Assembly: GCA_963697675.1 (NCBI GenBank)
Contig: CAVOOW010000006.1
Span: 1,054,001 to 1,118,000, forward strand
DNA: 64,000 nt
Direction of reading: 5' to 3'
Source of the DNA: CAVOOW01 sp963697675
GTDB lineage: Bacteria > Actinomycetota > Actinomycetes > JACCUZ01
The notes beneath the pieces are model-generated. The model saw nothing but the letters and a program-made list of their open reading frames with translations. It was not told the origin of the DNA and searched no databases. Of the stretch, positions 9,105 through 18,641 are shown piece after piece; within the stretch, counting starts at the first letter, position 1, and each line of letters opens with the position of its first letter. Made by a program: the position numbers and the translations under genes.

Positions 9105-11410
9105 GACGCAAGACTGCCGGTAGGGGCGGCCACGTCGCGATGATGCAGGGCACGCCAGATCCGCTCCGGCGTGCACGGCACGTCCAGGTCCCGAACGCCG
9201 AGGTGTCGCACGGCATCGTGGACCGCGTTGACGACCGCCGGCAGGGACCCGATCGCCCCGGCTTCGCCGACTCCTTTGGATCCCAGCGGAGTCGAGGTGC
9301 TCGACGTGCAGGTGCGGTCGGTGACGAAGGACGGCAGGTCCGCCGCGGCCGGGATCGTCAGCTCGGCGAAACTCGGCGTGACCAGGTTGCCGTCGCCGTC
9401 GTACGACACCTCTTCGAACAGCGCTTCGCCGATGCCCTGCGCCACTCCTCCGTGGATCTGGCCGTCGACGATCATCGGGTTCACGACGTTGCCGACATCG
9501 TCAACCGCGACGAACCGGAGCACGCGCACAAAGCCGGTCTCCGTGTCGACCTCCACCAGGGCGAGGTGGGTGCCGCCAGGGAAGGTCTCAGTGTCGAGCT
9601 TCGTCCCGCACACCGAGCCGAGGCCAGGTTCCACGGAGTCGCCGGCCTGGTAGGAGTGCAGCGCCACCGCCGCCAGCGTCACCGTCGCGCTGGGGATCCC
9701 CTTGACTCCGAAGACGCCGTCCACGAGCTCGAGGTCCCCGGCCGACGCCTCGAGCATCTCCGCCGCGAGCTCGATGGCCTTGTCCCGCGTACGAACCGCA
9801 GCCGCGTGCACTGCCGCGCCGCCGACCACCAGTGACCGGGAGCCATAGCTGCCGTAGCCATGGGCCGCGCTCGCCGTGTCGCCGTGGATCACGCGTACGT
9901 CGGCGAACGGCACGCCGAGCACATCCGCGACGAGCTGGCTCCATGACGTGGCGTGCCCGGTGCCGAACGGCGTTGTCCCGACGATCACCTCGGCACCGCC
10001 GGTCGGCAGCAGCCGCACGGAAGCCGTCTCCTGGGCGTCCGGGGCGTACTGAACTCCACCCCCGCACACCTCGACGTACGTACTCACACCGATGCCGAGC
10101 TGAACGACTGCACCGGCATCCCGCCGGCGCTGCTGTTCCACCCGAAGGCCGGCGTAGTCGAACAGCTCGAGGGCCCGGTCGGTGGCGGCGGCATAGTCGC
10201 CGACGTCGTAGGTCAGCCCGCTCGACGTCGTGTGGGGGAAATCGGTGATCCAGTTGAGCCGGCGCAGCTCGATCGGGTCGATCTCGAGCTCGGCGGCCAG
10301 CTCGTCGAGGATGCGCTCGATCGCGAAGGAGGCCTCCGGGCGCCCCGCGCCGCGGTAGGCACCGACAGGAGTCCGGTTGGTGTAGACGCCCGTGCCGCGC
10401 AGCGCGAAGGCGTCCAGCCGGTAGATGCCCAGGTACATGTTCGCCCCACCCATCGCTGACCCGGCACCGACCTGGCTCAGGTAGGCACCGACATCAGCGA
10501 CGAGCTCGACCTCGAGACCGAGCAGTCGACCCTGCGTCGTGGCGGCCACCGCGACGTCCTGCACGACCACCCGGCCGTGACAGGTCGTCGCGAGATCCTC
10601 GCTGCGGGTCCCGTTCCAGGCAACCGCTCGGCCGAGCCGCCGGGCCGCCTGGAGGACGACGAAATCCTCCATGTAGGCGCCGATCTTCCCGCCGAAGCCG
10701 CCGCCGACGTCTGGCGCGACCACCCGCAGCAACGCCTCCGGCATCCCCGCCGCCCGAGCGAGCTCGTGACGGACGACCTGAGGAGTCTGCGTCGAGGTCC
10801 AGACCGTGTAGCCGTCGCCCTCCGGGGCGGCCACGACGCTGCGGGGTTCCATGGCCGCCGGCGCAACGCGAGCCAGGGAGAACCGTCGGCGTACGACGAC
10901 GTCCGCGCCGGCGAAGGCGGCCGCGACATCGCCGTTCGACCGTTCCTTGGCGAAGCTGATGTTCCCCTTGACGGCGTCATGGACGCGTACGGGAGAGCTG
11001 AGTGCCGCCGCGGCGTCGCCGACGACCGGCAGCGGTTCGTAGTCGACCTCGATCGCCGCCAGCGCATCGACCGCAGTGGCCTCGTCGACAGCGACGACGG
11101 CCGCGACGGGCTCCCCGGGGAACCGGACGACGTCGACCGCCATGGGCTGGTGCTCGGGCGCCCTCTTGCTGCCCATGGCGGCGATCAGGCCGCGACCCTC
11201 GAGCCGAAGATCCTCACCGGTCAGGACGGCCACGACGCCCGACGCGGCGGCGGCCTTGCTGACGTCGAGATGGAGCAGGCGGCCGTGGGCGACGGGGCTG
11301 CGGAGGAAGGCGAGGTGCAATGTTCCGGTCGGCCGGACGCTCGCCGTCCAGGTCGTTCGACCGGTGACCAGGTGGTCGTCCTCCTTGCGTCGGACCGCGT
11401 CGCCGATCAT
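9089..11410 (-). CDS. Xanthine dehydrogenase / CO-dehydrogenase-type molybdopterin-binding large subunit (form II-like)
   Basis: 773 residues. The N-terminal a/b hammerhead domain (about 1-120) is followed by the two molybdopterin-cofactor domains. Motifs are APDVGGGFGGK, TPVGAYRGAGRPEASFA and, near the C-terminus, GVGEAGAIGS with the catalytic glutamate. The AYRGAGR sequence is the form II pattern; true CO-oxidising form I enzymes carry AYRCSFR, so CO is an unlikely substrate. Such subunits normally pair with an FAD subunit and a 2Fe-2S subunit, and neither is adjacent. ATG 11410 is chosen because homology begins there; upstream codons run into tRNA-Ser. Its last residues (ASGMRE) and stop come from a palindromic repeat. 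Confidence 0.9.
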   Translation of the reverse strand: MIGDAVRRKEDDHLVTGRTTWTASVRPTGTLHLAFLRSPVAHGRLLHLDVSKAAAASGVVAVLTGEDLRLEGRGLIAAMGSKRAPEHQPMAVDVVRFPGEPVAAVVAVDEATAVDALAAIEVDYEPLPVVGDAAAALSSPVRVHDAVKGNISFAKERSNGDVAAAFAGADVVVRRRFSLARVAPAAMEPRSVVAAPEGDGYTVWTSTQTPQVVRHELARAAGMPEALLRVVAPDVGGGFGGKIGAYMEDFVVLQAARRLGRAVAWNGTRSEDLATTCHGRVVVQDVAVAATTQGRLLGLEVELVADVGAYLSQVGAGSAMGGANMYLGIYRLDAFALRGTGVYTNRTPVGAYRGAGRPEASFAIERILDELAAELEIDPIELRRLNWITDFPHTTSSGLTYDVGDYAAATDRALELFDYAGLRVEQQRRRDAGAVVQLGIGVSTYVEVCGGGVQYAPDAQETASVRLLPTGGAEVIVGTTPFGTGHATSWSQLVADVLGVPFADVRVIHGDTASAAHGYGSYGSRSLVVGGAAVHAAAVRTRDKAIELAAEMLEASAGDLELVDGVFGVKGIPSATVTLAAVALHSYQAGDSVEPGLGSVCGTKLDTETFPGGTHLALVEVDTETGFVRVLRFVAVDDVGNVVNPMIVDGQIHGGVAQGIGEALFEEVSYDGDGNLVTPSFAELTIPAAADLPSFVTDRTCTSSTSTPLGSKGVGEAGAIGSLPAVVNAVHDAVRHLGVRDLDVPCTPERIWRALHHRDVAAPTGSLASGMRE

Positions 11411-11469
11411 GGAAGTGACCCTAGCCCGAGCGCGCCGACTGCCCTGACGGCTGTGCATGGTCCTGAGGG

Positions 11470-11558
11470 CGGAGGCGGCGGGATTTGAACCCGCGATGGG
11501 GATGAACCCAAACCGCATTAGCAGTGCGGCGCCATAAACCGGGCTAGGCGACGCCTCC
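11470..11558 (-). tRNA. tRNA-Ser (anticodon GCT)
   Basis: 89 nt with the long variable arm of class II tRNAs. The acceptor is GGAGGCG/CGCCTCC with discriminator G, the anticodon loop CTGCTAA, and the T arm GGGTTCAAATCCC. CCA is not encoded. Confidence 0.95.
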
Positions 11559-11669
11559 CCGCGAGCCGGCCGGAACTCCGGCTGTTCGCAGCCCACAGGC
11601 TACCGGTCGCCAGATCGGCCCGGCAAAGTGTCTACATCCGCGTCGCCCGTGTCCCCCCACACACATGCG

Positions 11670-11759
11670 GAATCGACCACGTTCAGCATGTGTACGGACG
11701 GTTCGCAAGGCATGCAGGCCTGGCGAACCGTCCGCCGGCATGCCGAACGTGGTCGATTC
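11670..11759. repeat. Palindromic repeat, family A, copy 1
   Basis: The outer arms are GAATCGACCACGTTC and its exact complement GAACGTGGTCGATTC. The palindrome continues inward through CGGACGGTTCGC and GCGAACCGTCCG, giving a 90-nt near-perfect hairpin. It ends 5 nt after the acyl-CoA ligase stop. Related copies are at 18544-18627 and 57190-57267. Confidence 0.85.
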
Positions 11760-11763
11760 CCGG

Positions 11764-13408
11764 TCAGCTCGGAGGGGTCTGCACCTGGAGCTCGCCGGCT
11801 GCGTACTGCTGGCGCAGCACCTTCTTGTCGAACTTGCCCACCGAGGTCTTCGGCACCTCGTCGATGAACGCCCAGCGCTCCGGCAGCTGCCACGCGGCGA
11901 CCTTGTCGGCCAGGTAGGCGCGCAGCTCGTCGACCTCCACCTTCTCGCCGTCGCGCACCACGACGCGTCGCCAGTGGTCGCTCGCCCCACTTCTCGTCGG
12001 GCACGCCGATCACGGACGCCTCGGCAACCGCGGGGTGACCCATCAGCGCGTTCTCCAGCTCGACCGACGAGATCCATTCGCCACCGGACTTGATGACGTC
12101 CTTGGACCGGTCCGTGAGGGACAGGAAGCCGTCGGGCGTGATCGAGCCGACGTCGCCGGTGCGCAGCCAGCCGTCGTGGAACTTCTCCGGGTCGTCGTCC
12201 ATGTAGTAGGACGCCGTTGTCCACGGCCCGCGGATCTCGATCTCTCCGACGGCCTCGCCGTCGTGCGGGGCGAAGGACCCGTCGGGAGCCACCAGCCGAC
12301 CCTGCACGCTGGCGACCAGCCTCCCCTGGGTCACCCGGTAGGCCCAGGCCGCGTCGCCCTCGACGTTCGCCGGCAGCTGCCCCACCGACCCCAGCGGTGA
12401 GATCTCGGTCATCCCCCAGGCGTGCGTGATGTGCACGCCGTGCCGGTCCTCGAACGCCTTCATCAGCGCCGGCGGGCAGGCCGAGCCTCCGACAACGACA
12501 TCCCGCAGCGACGAGACGTCGATCGGCTGGCCGAGCTCCTTCTTCTTGTCGAGCTCGGCGAGCAGCCCCGTCCAGATGGTCGGCACGGCGCCGGCGACCG
12601 TCGGCTTCTGGGTCGCGATGAGCCCCGCCAGAGGCTCGGGCGTGAGGAAGCGGTCAGGCATGATCATCGAGGCGCCGACCATCAGCGCGGCATAGGGAAG
12701 CCCCCACGCCATGGCGTGGAACATGGGTACGACGGCGAGCACCCGATCGCGGGCGTTCAGCGTGAACCCGTCCCCCATGCAGACCTGCATCGAGTGCAGG
12801 TAGATCGAGCGGTGGCTGTAGACGACGCCCTTGGGGTTGCCGGTCGTGCCGCTCGTGTAGCACATGGCGGCCGCGTCCCGCTCCTCTCCCTCGACCCAGT
12901 CGAAGGACGCCGGCTGGTCCCGGATGAGGTCCTCCCACGCGTGGATCTCCAGGTCGAGGCCACCCAGCACCGACGTGTCGGCGGGACCGTTGACGACGAC
13001 GTGCTTCACCGACGGGGTCTGCCCCAGCACCTTCGCCAGCAACGGCAGGACCGAGCCGTCGGCCAGCACGACGAGGTCCTGGGCGTGGTCGATGATGTAG
13101 GCCAGCTGGTCGGGAAAGAGCCGCACGTTGAGGGTGTGCAGCACGGCACCCATCGCCGGCACGGCGAGGTAGGCCTCGAGGTGCTCCTGGTTGTTCCACA
13201 TGAACGTGCCGACCCGCTGGTCGCCGGTCACCCCGAGCCCCCGAAGGGCGTGCGCAAGCTGGGCAGCGCGCCTGCCCACGTCTGCATACGTTGCACGGCG
13301 TACGCCGTCGCCGGTTGAGGTGATCACCTCGCTCGCGCCGTGGACAGTGGTGCCGTAGCGAACAATCGTCGCGATCGACAGCGGGACGTCCTGCATGGTG
13401 CTGCGCAT
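11764..13408 (-). CDS. Fatty-acid/acyl-CoA synthetase, AMP-binding (frameshifted near 11963)
   Basis: The enzyme activates a carboxylic acid with ATP to an acyl-adenylate and transfers it to CoA. The adenylation motif is YTSGTTGNPKG (about residue 190), the A5-like motif AWGMTEISPL, A7 DGWLRTGDVG, and the A10 lysine PKTSVGKFDKKVLR near the end. The first 482 residues read in one frame to WGERPLAT; the C-terminal domain (VVVRDGEKVEVDELRAYLADK to LQVQTPPS) is in the next frame. One extra C in ACGCGTCG near 11963 accounts for it. About 547 residues in total is normal for medium/long-chain acyl-CoA ligases. It is divergent from the c-di-GMP gene. The substrate is not predictable. Confidence 0.9.
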
Positions 13409-13563
13409 CGCACGCCTCCGTGGCTGGTCAGGACCTCTTTCGTGCTGGTCACCCTAGGCCGAACGTGCGCCGCGCGGGAGAGGTGCCTGCAGCGGGACCC
13501 GCCGACCAGATCGGTAGCCGAACGACGCTCAGGTGCCGCCCCTTTTGCGCCGATGTGGGTTCA

Positions 13564-16500
13564 GTGAACGTCGCAGCCGAGCCAGCGGCCACACCCCCAT
13601 CTCAGCGGGGCGCGGTCCGGCGCCTCCGCGCGCCCAGCCGCGCTCAGCTGCATGCCGTCATCGACACCCAGCGGATCCTGGCCTGCGCCGCGCCGGACCG
13701 GAGATCATCTTCCGGTTGCTGGCCGAGACAGCCTGGTCGGTGCTCGGATGTGACGGCGCCATCTCCTCGCAGCCGAGCGCTGACTCGATGGTCGTGCGGG
13801 GGGTCGCCGGCAAGACACAGTTCGCGACTGGTGCCACGATCCCCGTCGACGGCACCCTCAGCGGAGTAGCGATCCGCACCAAGACCAGCCAGATCAGCAG
13901 CGACTGGCTCCTGGACCCCCGCACCGGCCTCACGCTGCCGGTCAGCCAGGTGTCCTTCCTGGTGGTGCCCCTCGTCTACGAATCCGAGGTCGTCGCCCTG
14001 CTCGGCGCCCACGCGACCCGACTCGATGCGTTCGACGAGCAGGACGTGGAGCTGCTCTCCATGCTCGCCGACGTCGGTGCCAAGCGGCTGGCCCACGCAC
14101 TGACGTTGCGCTCTCGCGACGAGCTGCAGGCACAGTCGGTGGCAGTGCTCGAGGCGATGACAGCCGGCCTGACCGTGCTGGACCTGAACGGCACGATCCG
14201 GTTCGCCAACCCGGCGGCCCTGGAGATGTTCGGGCTCACGGACGACGAGATAGCGGGACTCTCCAACCGCGACCAGCGGTGGCAGGCTGTGCACGAAGAC
14301 GGCAGCCCATGGCCGGGCGAGCTGCACCCCAGCGCCGTCACCAGGCGCACGGGTGTCGCGCAGCGCGACCAGGTCATCGGCGTGCACAAACCGCAAGGCG
14401 AAGTCTTCTGGGTCACCGTCAACGCGGTCCCGATACACAACGCGGCGGGAGTCATGACGGGGGTCGCTTGCTCGTTCGACGACATCACGGAACGGCGCGC
14501 CGCCGACGCGGCGCTGCACGACGCCCGCGCCGCCTGGAAGCTGCGGTCGGTCTCGCCGGCCTGGCCACCTGGGAGATGGACATGGCCACCGGCAAGGTCT
14601 ACTGGTCGCCGGCGATGTTCGAGATGTTCGGTCTCGAGCCGTCGCCCGACGCTCCCGCTGCGGGACTGCACGACACGGTCGTCGAAGAGGCGGACCGCCT
14701 CAATCTCGAGGCCATGGCCTGCCGAATGCATCGCAACCCGCAAGCCGGGCACCACCGTCGTACGCGCGAGATGGCCCGACGGGACGCGGCGCTGGCTGTG
14801 GTCCCGGATGGACGTCGCGACCGACGCCGCGGGCGAGGTGACGACACTGTGGGGCAACACGCAGGACATCACCGAGCGCGAGGAAGCCGCGCAGACCCTC
14901 GCCGCGAGCGAGCAGCACTTCCGGGTCGCCTTCGACAACGCCCCCATCGGCATGACGATGATCAGTCTCGCACCCGGGACCGAGGGCAACTACCTCGGAG
15001 CCAACGCAGCGTTCTGCGAGATGCTGGGCTATACCCGCGAGGAGCTTGTCCTCCTCACGATGCCGGACCTGACGCACGTCGACGACGTGGCGAGGGACAG
15101 TGCACGGTTCCGCGAGGTAGCCGAGGGCGACGCGTCGACGATCGCGTTCGACAAGCGGTTCCGGCGCAAGGACGGCGAAACGGTCTTTGCGTGGCTCACC
15201 AGCTCGGTCGCGCACGGCCCCGCAGGTGAGCCGCTCTATGTGATCACCCACGCCCTCGACATGACCACGCGGCGGGAGCAGCAGCTCGAGCTCGAGCGGC
15301 TCGCGTTGACCGACACCCTGACGGGCCTGGCCAACCGCACGCTGCTGACCGATCGGCTCGACCAGGCGTTGGCCCGGCTGCAGCGGGTCGACGGTTCGTG
15401 CGCCGTTCTGATGCTCGACATCGACCGCTTCAAGCTGGTCAACGACTCTCTCGGGCACCAGGTGGGCGACGCCCTGCTCGTCGAGGTCGCCGGCCGGATC
15501 GAGGCCGTCAGCCGGGCCGATGCGACGGTTGCGCGCCTCGGTGGCGACGAGTTCGTGGTGCTGGTCGAGCTCACCGACCCCGACGCGGTTCATCTGATCG
15601 CCGCCAGGCTCCTCGAGACGTTGCGCCGCCCGTACATCATCGACGACACCACCGACTCGCTCGTCGTCACGGTGAGCATCGGGGTCTCGGTCGCCACTAC
15701 CCCCGATCGCACGCACGTGGACCTGTTCCGCGAGGCCGATCTGGCGCTCTACCGCGCGAAGGACTCAGGACGCGACCAGTACGCGCTGTTCGACAACGCC
15801 CTCCGTCTGAGCGTCGACGCGCGACTCGAGGCGGAGAGCCTGCTGCGCCGCGCGCTCGCCACCGGGCATGTCACGCCGTTCTTCCAACCGCTCATCGACA
15901 TGGCCACGGGGCACATCCGCTCGGTCGAGTCCCTCGCCCGCATCGTGTTGCCCAACGGCGACGTGGTGACCCCGGACGCCTTCATCGACGTCGCCGAGGA
16001 GACCGGCCTGATCGTCGAGCTCGATGCGCGGATGTTCGAGCTGGGTCTGCGGCAGTTCGCCGCGTGGTCTGCCGAACCCGATCTCGAGCTCCAGACCATC
16101 TCGACCAACGTGTCGGCGCGCTCCCTGGAGGACTCCACGTTCGTCGAGCGCATCCGCTCCGCCATGGACGGCTCCGGGGTCGAGGGTTCGTCGATCCGCG
16201 TGGAGATCACCGAACGATCCTTGCTGGCGCCGAGCCCGATCGTCATCGAGTCGCTGCGTTGCATCGCCGAGCTCGGCATCCAGGTCGGCCTGGACGACTT
16301 CGGCACGGGATATTCGGCGCTGGCCTACCTGCAACGCTTCGACCTGTCGTTTCTCAAGATCGACCGGTCGTTCGTCGGCCGGCTCGGCAGCCGCCGTGAC
16401 GACGCCGTGGTGGCGACCGTGATCGCGCTCGCGCACGCGCTCGAGCTGCGCGTCGTCGCCGAGGGAGTGGAAACTGCTGCTCAGCTCGAAGCGCTGCGGG

Positions 16501-16595
16501 CGATGCGCTGCGACCAGGCCCAGGGTTACCTGATGGGCCGCCCGCTGCCACCCGACGAGCTGGTGGCACTGATCCGCAACCGCCCCACCTGGTAA
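13564..16595 (+). CDS. GAF-PAS-PAS-PAS sensor with GGDEF and EAL domains (cyclic di-GMP turnover), three small frameshifts
   Basis: The domain order is GAF (about 40-190), PAS (AVLEAMTAGLTVLDLNG onward), a second PAS (LATWEMDMATGKVYWS), a third PAS (FRVAFDNAPIGMTM), GGDEF and EAL. The cyclase site RLGGDEFVVL is intact. The phosphodiesterase motif is ESL rather than EAL (VESLARI), but the later acidic pair (LDDFGTGYSAL), lysine (LKIDRSF), glutamate (AEGVET) and an asparagine (STNVSA) are present. The frame switches near 13694 (one C missing), 14535 (one C missing) and 14745 (one G extra); the last two compensate and restore the second PAS. GTG 13564 is chosen because GAF homology extends to it. 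No membrane helices are evident, so it is likely cytosolic. Confidence 0.88.
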
Positions 16596-16627
16596 CCCCT
16601 CCCCCTTCGCCCCTTCACCCCGACCCT

Positions 16628-16948
16628 TCAAAGTCGATCATGCAGGGCTTGGGAAGTCGCAGCGTTTTGCGCAGGTCAGCCCGCCGCCATTCCTTATCGA
16701 TCATGCAGCTCCCGACGCACGCCGCGTTTGCGCAGGTCAGCCCGCCGCCAAACCTTGTCGATCATGCAGCTCCCGACGCACGCCGCGGCCGCGCGGGTCT
16801 GCGTACAGCGAACCCGTCGATCATGCAGGACTTGGGAAGCCGGAGCGGCCACGTCCTGTCGGTTGCTGCATGATCGACTTGGGATTTCGGGGCGCTGACC
16901 TGCGGCGATGCAAGCCGCTGTCGGCAACTGCATGATCGACTTTGAAAG
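16628..16948. repeat. Repeat array, family B: four direct and two inverted copies of TCGATCATGCAG
   Basis: TCGATCATGCAG occurs at 16634, 16697, 16758 and 16817 with 59-63 nt periods, then CTGCATGATCGA at 16866 and 16928. The spacers also repeat (GCGCAGGTCAGCCCGCCGCC twice, CTCCCGACGCACGCCGC twice, CTTGGGAAG twice). The outermost ends CTTCAAAGTCGATCATGCAG and its complement make the whole 320 nt one nested inverted structure. It fills the gap between the c-di-GMP gene and the aldehyde dehydrogenase. A partial copy sits at 54110-54129. No gene lies here. Confidence 0.85.
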
Positions 16949-16962
16949 GTAGCGTGAGGGGC

Positions 16963-18525
16963 ATGGTCTCGCCCCCGCTGTCCTCGTCGCCCTCGTCCTC
17001 GCTGTCGCCCGCCCGCATCGTTTCCCGCAACCCGGCTGATCTCGACGATGTCGTCACCGAGGTCGACGCCACGGACCGCGACGGGTTCGTCGCCGCCTGC
17101 CGGTTGGCGCGCTCGGCGCAGCTGGACTGGGCCGCCGTTCCGGCGCCGGTGCGGGGTCGCGTCATCGCGCAGGTCGGGCGGCTCGTCGAGTCCAACAAGG
17201 AGACGCTCGCCGCTCTCGTGACCCGGGAGATGGGCAAGCCCTATGCGGAGTCGCTCGGCGAGGTGCAGGAGATCATCGACACCTGCGACTTCTTCCTCGG
17301 GGAGGGCCGCCGGCTCTACGGCCAGACGGTGCCCAGCGAGATGCCGGACAAGCAGCTGTTCACGTTCCGCACACCCGTCGGGGTGGCCGCGATCGTGACA
17401 GCCGCGAACTTCCCCGTCGCGGTGCCGTCCTGGTATCTCGTGCCGGCTCTGCTGTGCGGGAACGCCGTCGTCTGGAAACCATCCGAGTCGACGCCAGCCG
17501 TCGCCGCGGCCCTCGCCTCGCTCTTCTGGCAGGGCGGCATCCCGCGCAACGTCTTGCACCTCGTGCACGCCGACGGCTCGACCACCTTCGACGGACTGTC
17601 CGACGCGCTCGAAGCCCAGCTCGTCGACAAGGTCGGCTTCACCGGCTCGACTACGGTCGGACGGCGCATCGGCGAGCTGGCCGGACGGCACCTGCAGTCG
17701 GCCTGCCTTGAGCTCGGCGGCAAGAATCCCCTTGTGGTTGCTGCGGATGCCGACCTGGAGCTCGCCGTGGAAGGCGCCCTGTTCAGTGGCTTCGGCACGG
17801 CCGGGCAGCGGTGCACATCACTGGGCACGGCCTTCGTTCATGAGTCGTTGTACGACGAGTTCGTGGCCCGTCTGGCCGCGGCTGTCACGTCGGCAACAGT
17901 CGGAGACCCGACAGGCGACGTACTCTTCGGGCCGTTGATCAACGAGAACTACCTCGCCGCGTTCGAGAAGTGTCTCGACCTCGTGCAGCCGCACCACGTC
18001 GTGCACGGGTCGACTGGCACCGGACGCATCACGGCCGACAACCCGCGCGCCGGCTTCGTCGGTGACCCCTCCCGCGGGGTCTTCGTGCATCCGACAGTGG
18101 TTTCCGGGGTGACGGCCGACGACGAGCTCTATCGGGTGGAGACGTTCGGGCCCCTGGTCGGGGTCGGCTCATGGTCCACGTTCGACGAAGCAGTGTCGCT
18201 GGCGAACGGGCATGGCTATGGGCTTTCGGCGGCGATCTACACGTCCGATGCGGCAACGGCGTTCCGGTTCCGCGAACGGTGCTCGGCCGGCATGGTCAGC
18301 GTCAACAACTCGACGTCGGGCGCCGAGGCGCACCTGCCGTTCGGCGGAAACGGCTTGTCCGGCAACGGTTCTCGCCAGTCGGGCATCTGGGTGCTTGACC
18401 AGTTCACCCGCTGGCAGTCGATGAACTGGGACTACGCCGGAAAGCTGCAGAAGGCCCAGATGGACACGCCCGGCCTCGGCAGCGCAGTAGCCGCGTCGAC
18501 GTACGACCCGTCCTTCCGCCTCTGA
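16963..18525 (+). CDS. Aldehyde dehydrogenase family protein, NAD(P)+-dependent
   Basis: 520 residues from ATG 16963, with GAGGGG a few nt upstream; a TTG at 16942 would start inside the repeat array and is less likely. The fold has VTAANFPVAVPSW, FTGSTTVGRRIGELAG (cofactor loop), the catalytic glutamate in LELGGKNP and the catalytic cysteine in GQRCTS. The serine-rich N-terminus is atypical and probably flexible. The family resembles alpha-ketoglutarate-semialdehyde or piperideine-6-carboxylate dehydrogenases, but no pathway gene is adjacent, so the substrate is open. It is transcribed away from the repeat array and ends facing the flavohemoglobin. Confidence 0.92.
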   Translation: MVSPPLSSSPSSSLSPARIVSRNPADLDDVVTEVDATDRDGFVAACRLARSAQLDWAAVPAPVRGRVIAQVGRLVESNKETLAALVTREMGKPYAESLGEVQEIIDTCDFFLGEGRRLYGQTVPSEMPDKQLFTFRTPVGVAAIVTAANFPVAVPSWYLVPALLCGNAVVWKPSESTPAVAAALASLFWQGGIPRNVLHLVHADGSTTFDGLSDALEAQLVDKVGFTGSTTVGRRIGELAGRHLQSACLELGGKNPLVVAADADLELAVEGALFSGFGTAGQRCTSLGTAFVHESLYDEFVARLAAAVTSATVGDPTGDVLFGPLINENYLAAFEKCLDLVQPHHVVHGSTGTGRITADNPRAGFVGDPSRGVFVHPTVVSGVTADDELYRVETFGPLVGVGSWSTFDEAVSLANGHGYGLSAAIYTSDAATAFRFRERCSAGMVSVNNSTSGAEAHLPFGGNGLSGNGSRQSGIWVLDQFTRWQSMNWDYAGKLQKAQMDTPGLGSAVAASTYDPSFRL

Positions 18526-18543
18526 CCTGTCACCCCACCGGCA

Positions 18544-18627
18544 GTCGACCACGTTCAGCAGGTGAACGGACGCTTCGCAGGCGTGCACGCATGCTGAGCC
18601 GACGCCTGGCATACTGAACGTGGTCAA
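18544..18627. repeat. Palindromic repeat, family A, copy 2
   Basis: Arms GACCACGTTCAG and CTGAACGTGGTC, with further inner pairing (CTTCGCAGGCGT against ACGCCTGGC). It lies between the convergent aldehyde dehydrogenase and flavohemoglobin stops, where a bidirectional terminator would be expected. Confidence 0.8.
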
Positions 18628-18641
18628 CTCCAGCCGAGGGG

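Noticed and set aside
16628..16948. Possible CRISPR array from regularly spaced TCGATCATGCAG units
   Set aside because: The spacers are themselves repeated, units occur in both orientations, the repeat is only 12 nt and no cas gene is near.
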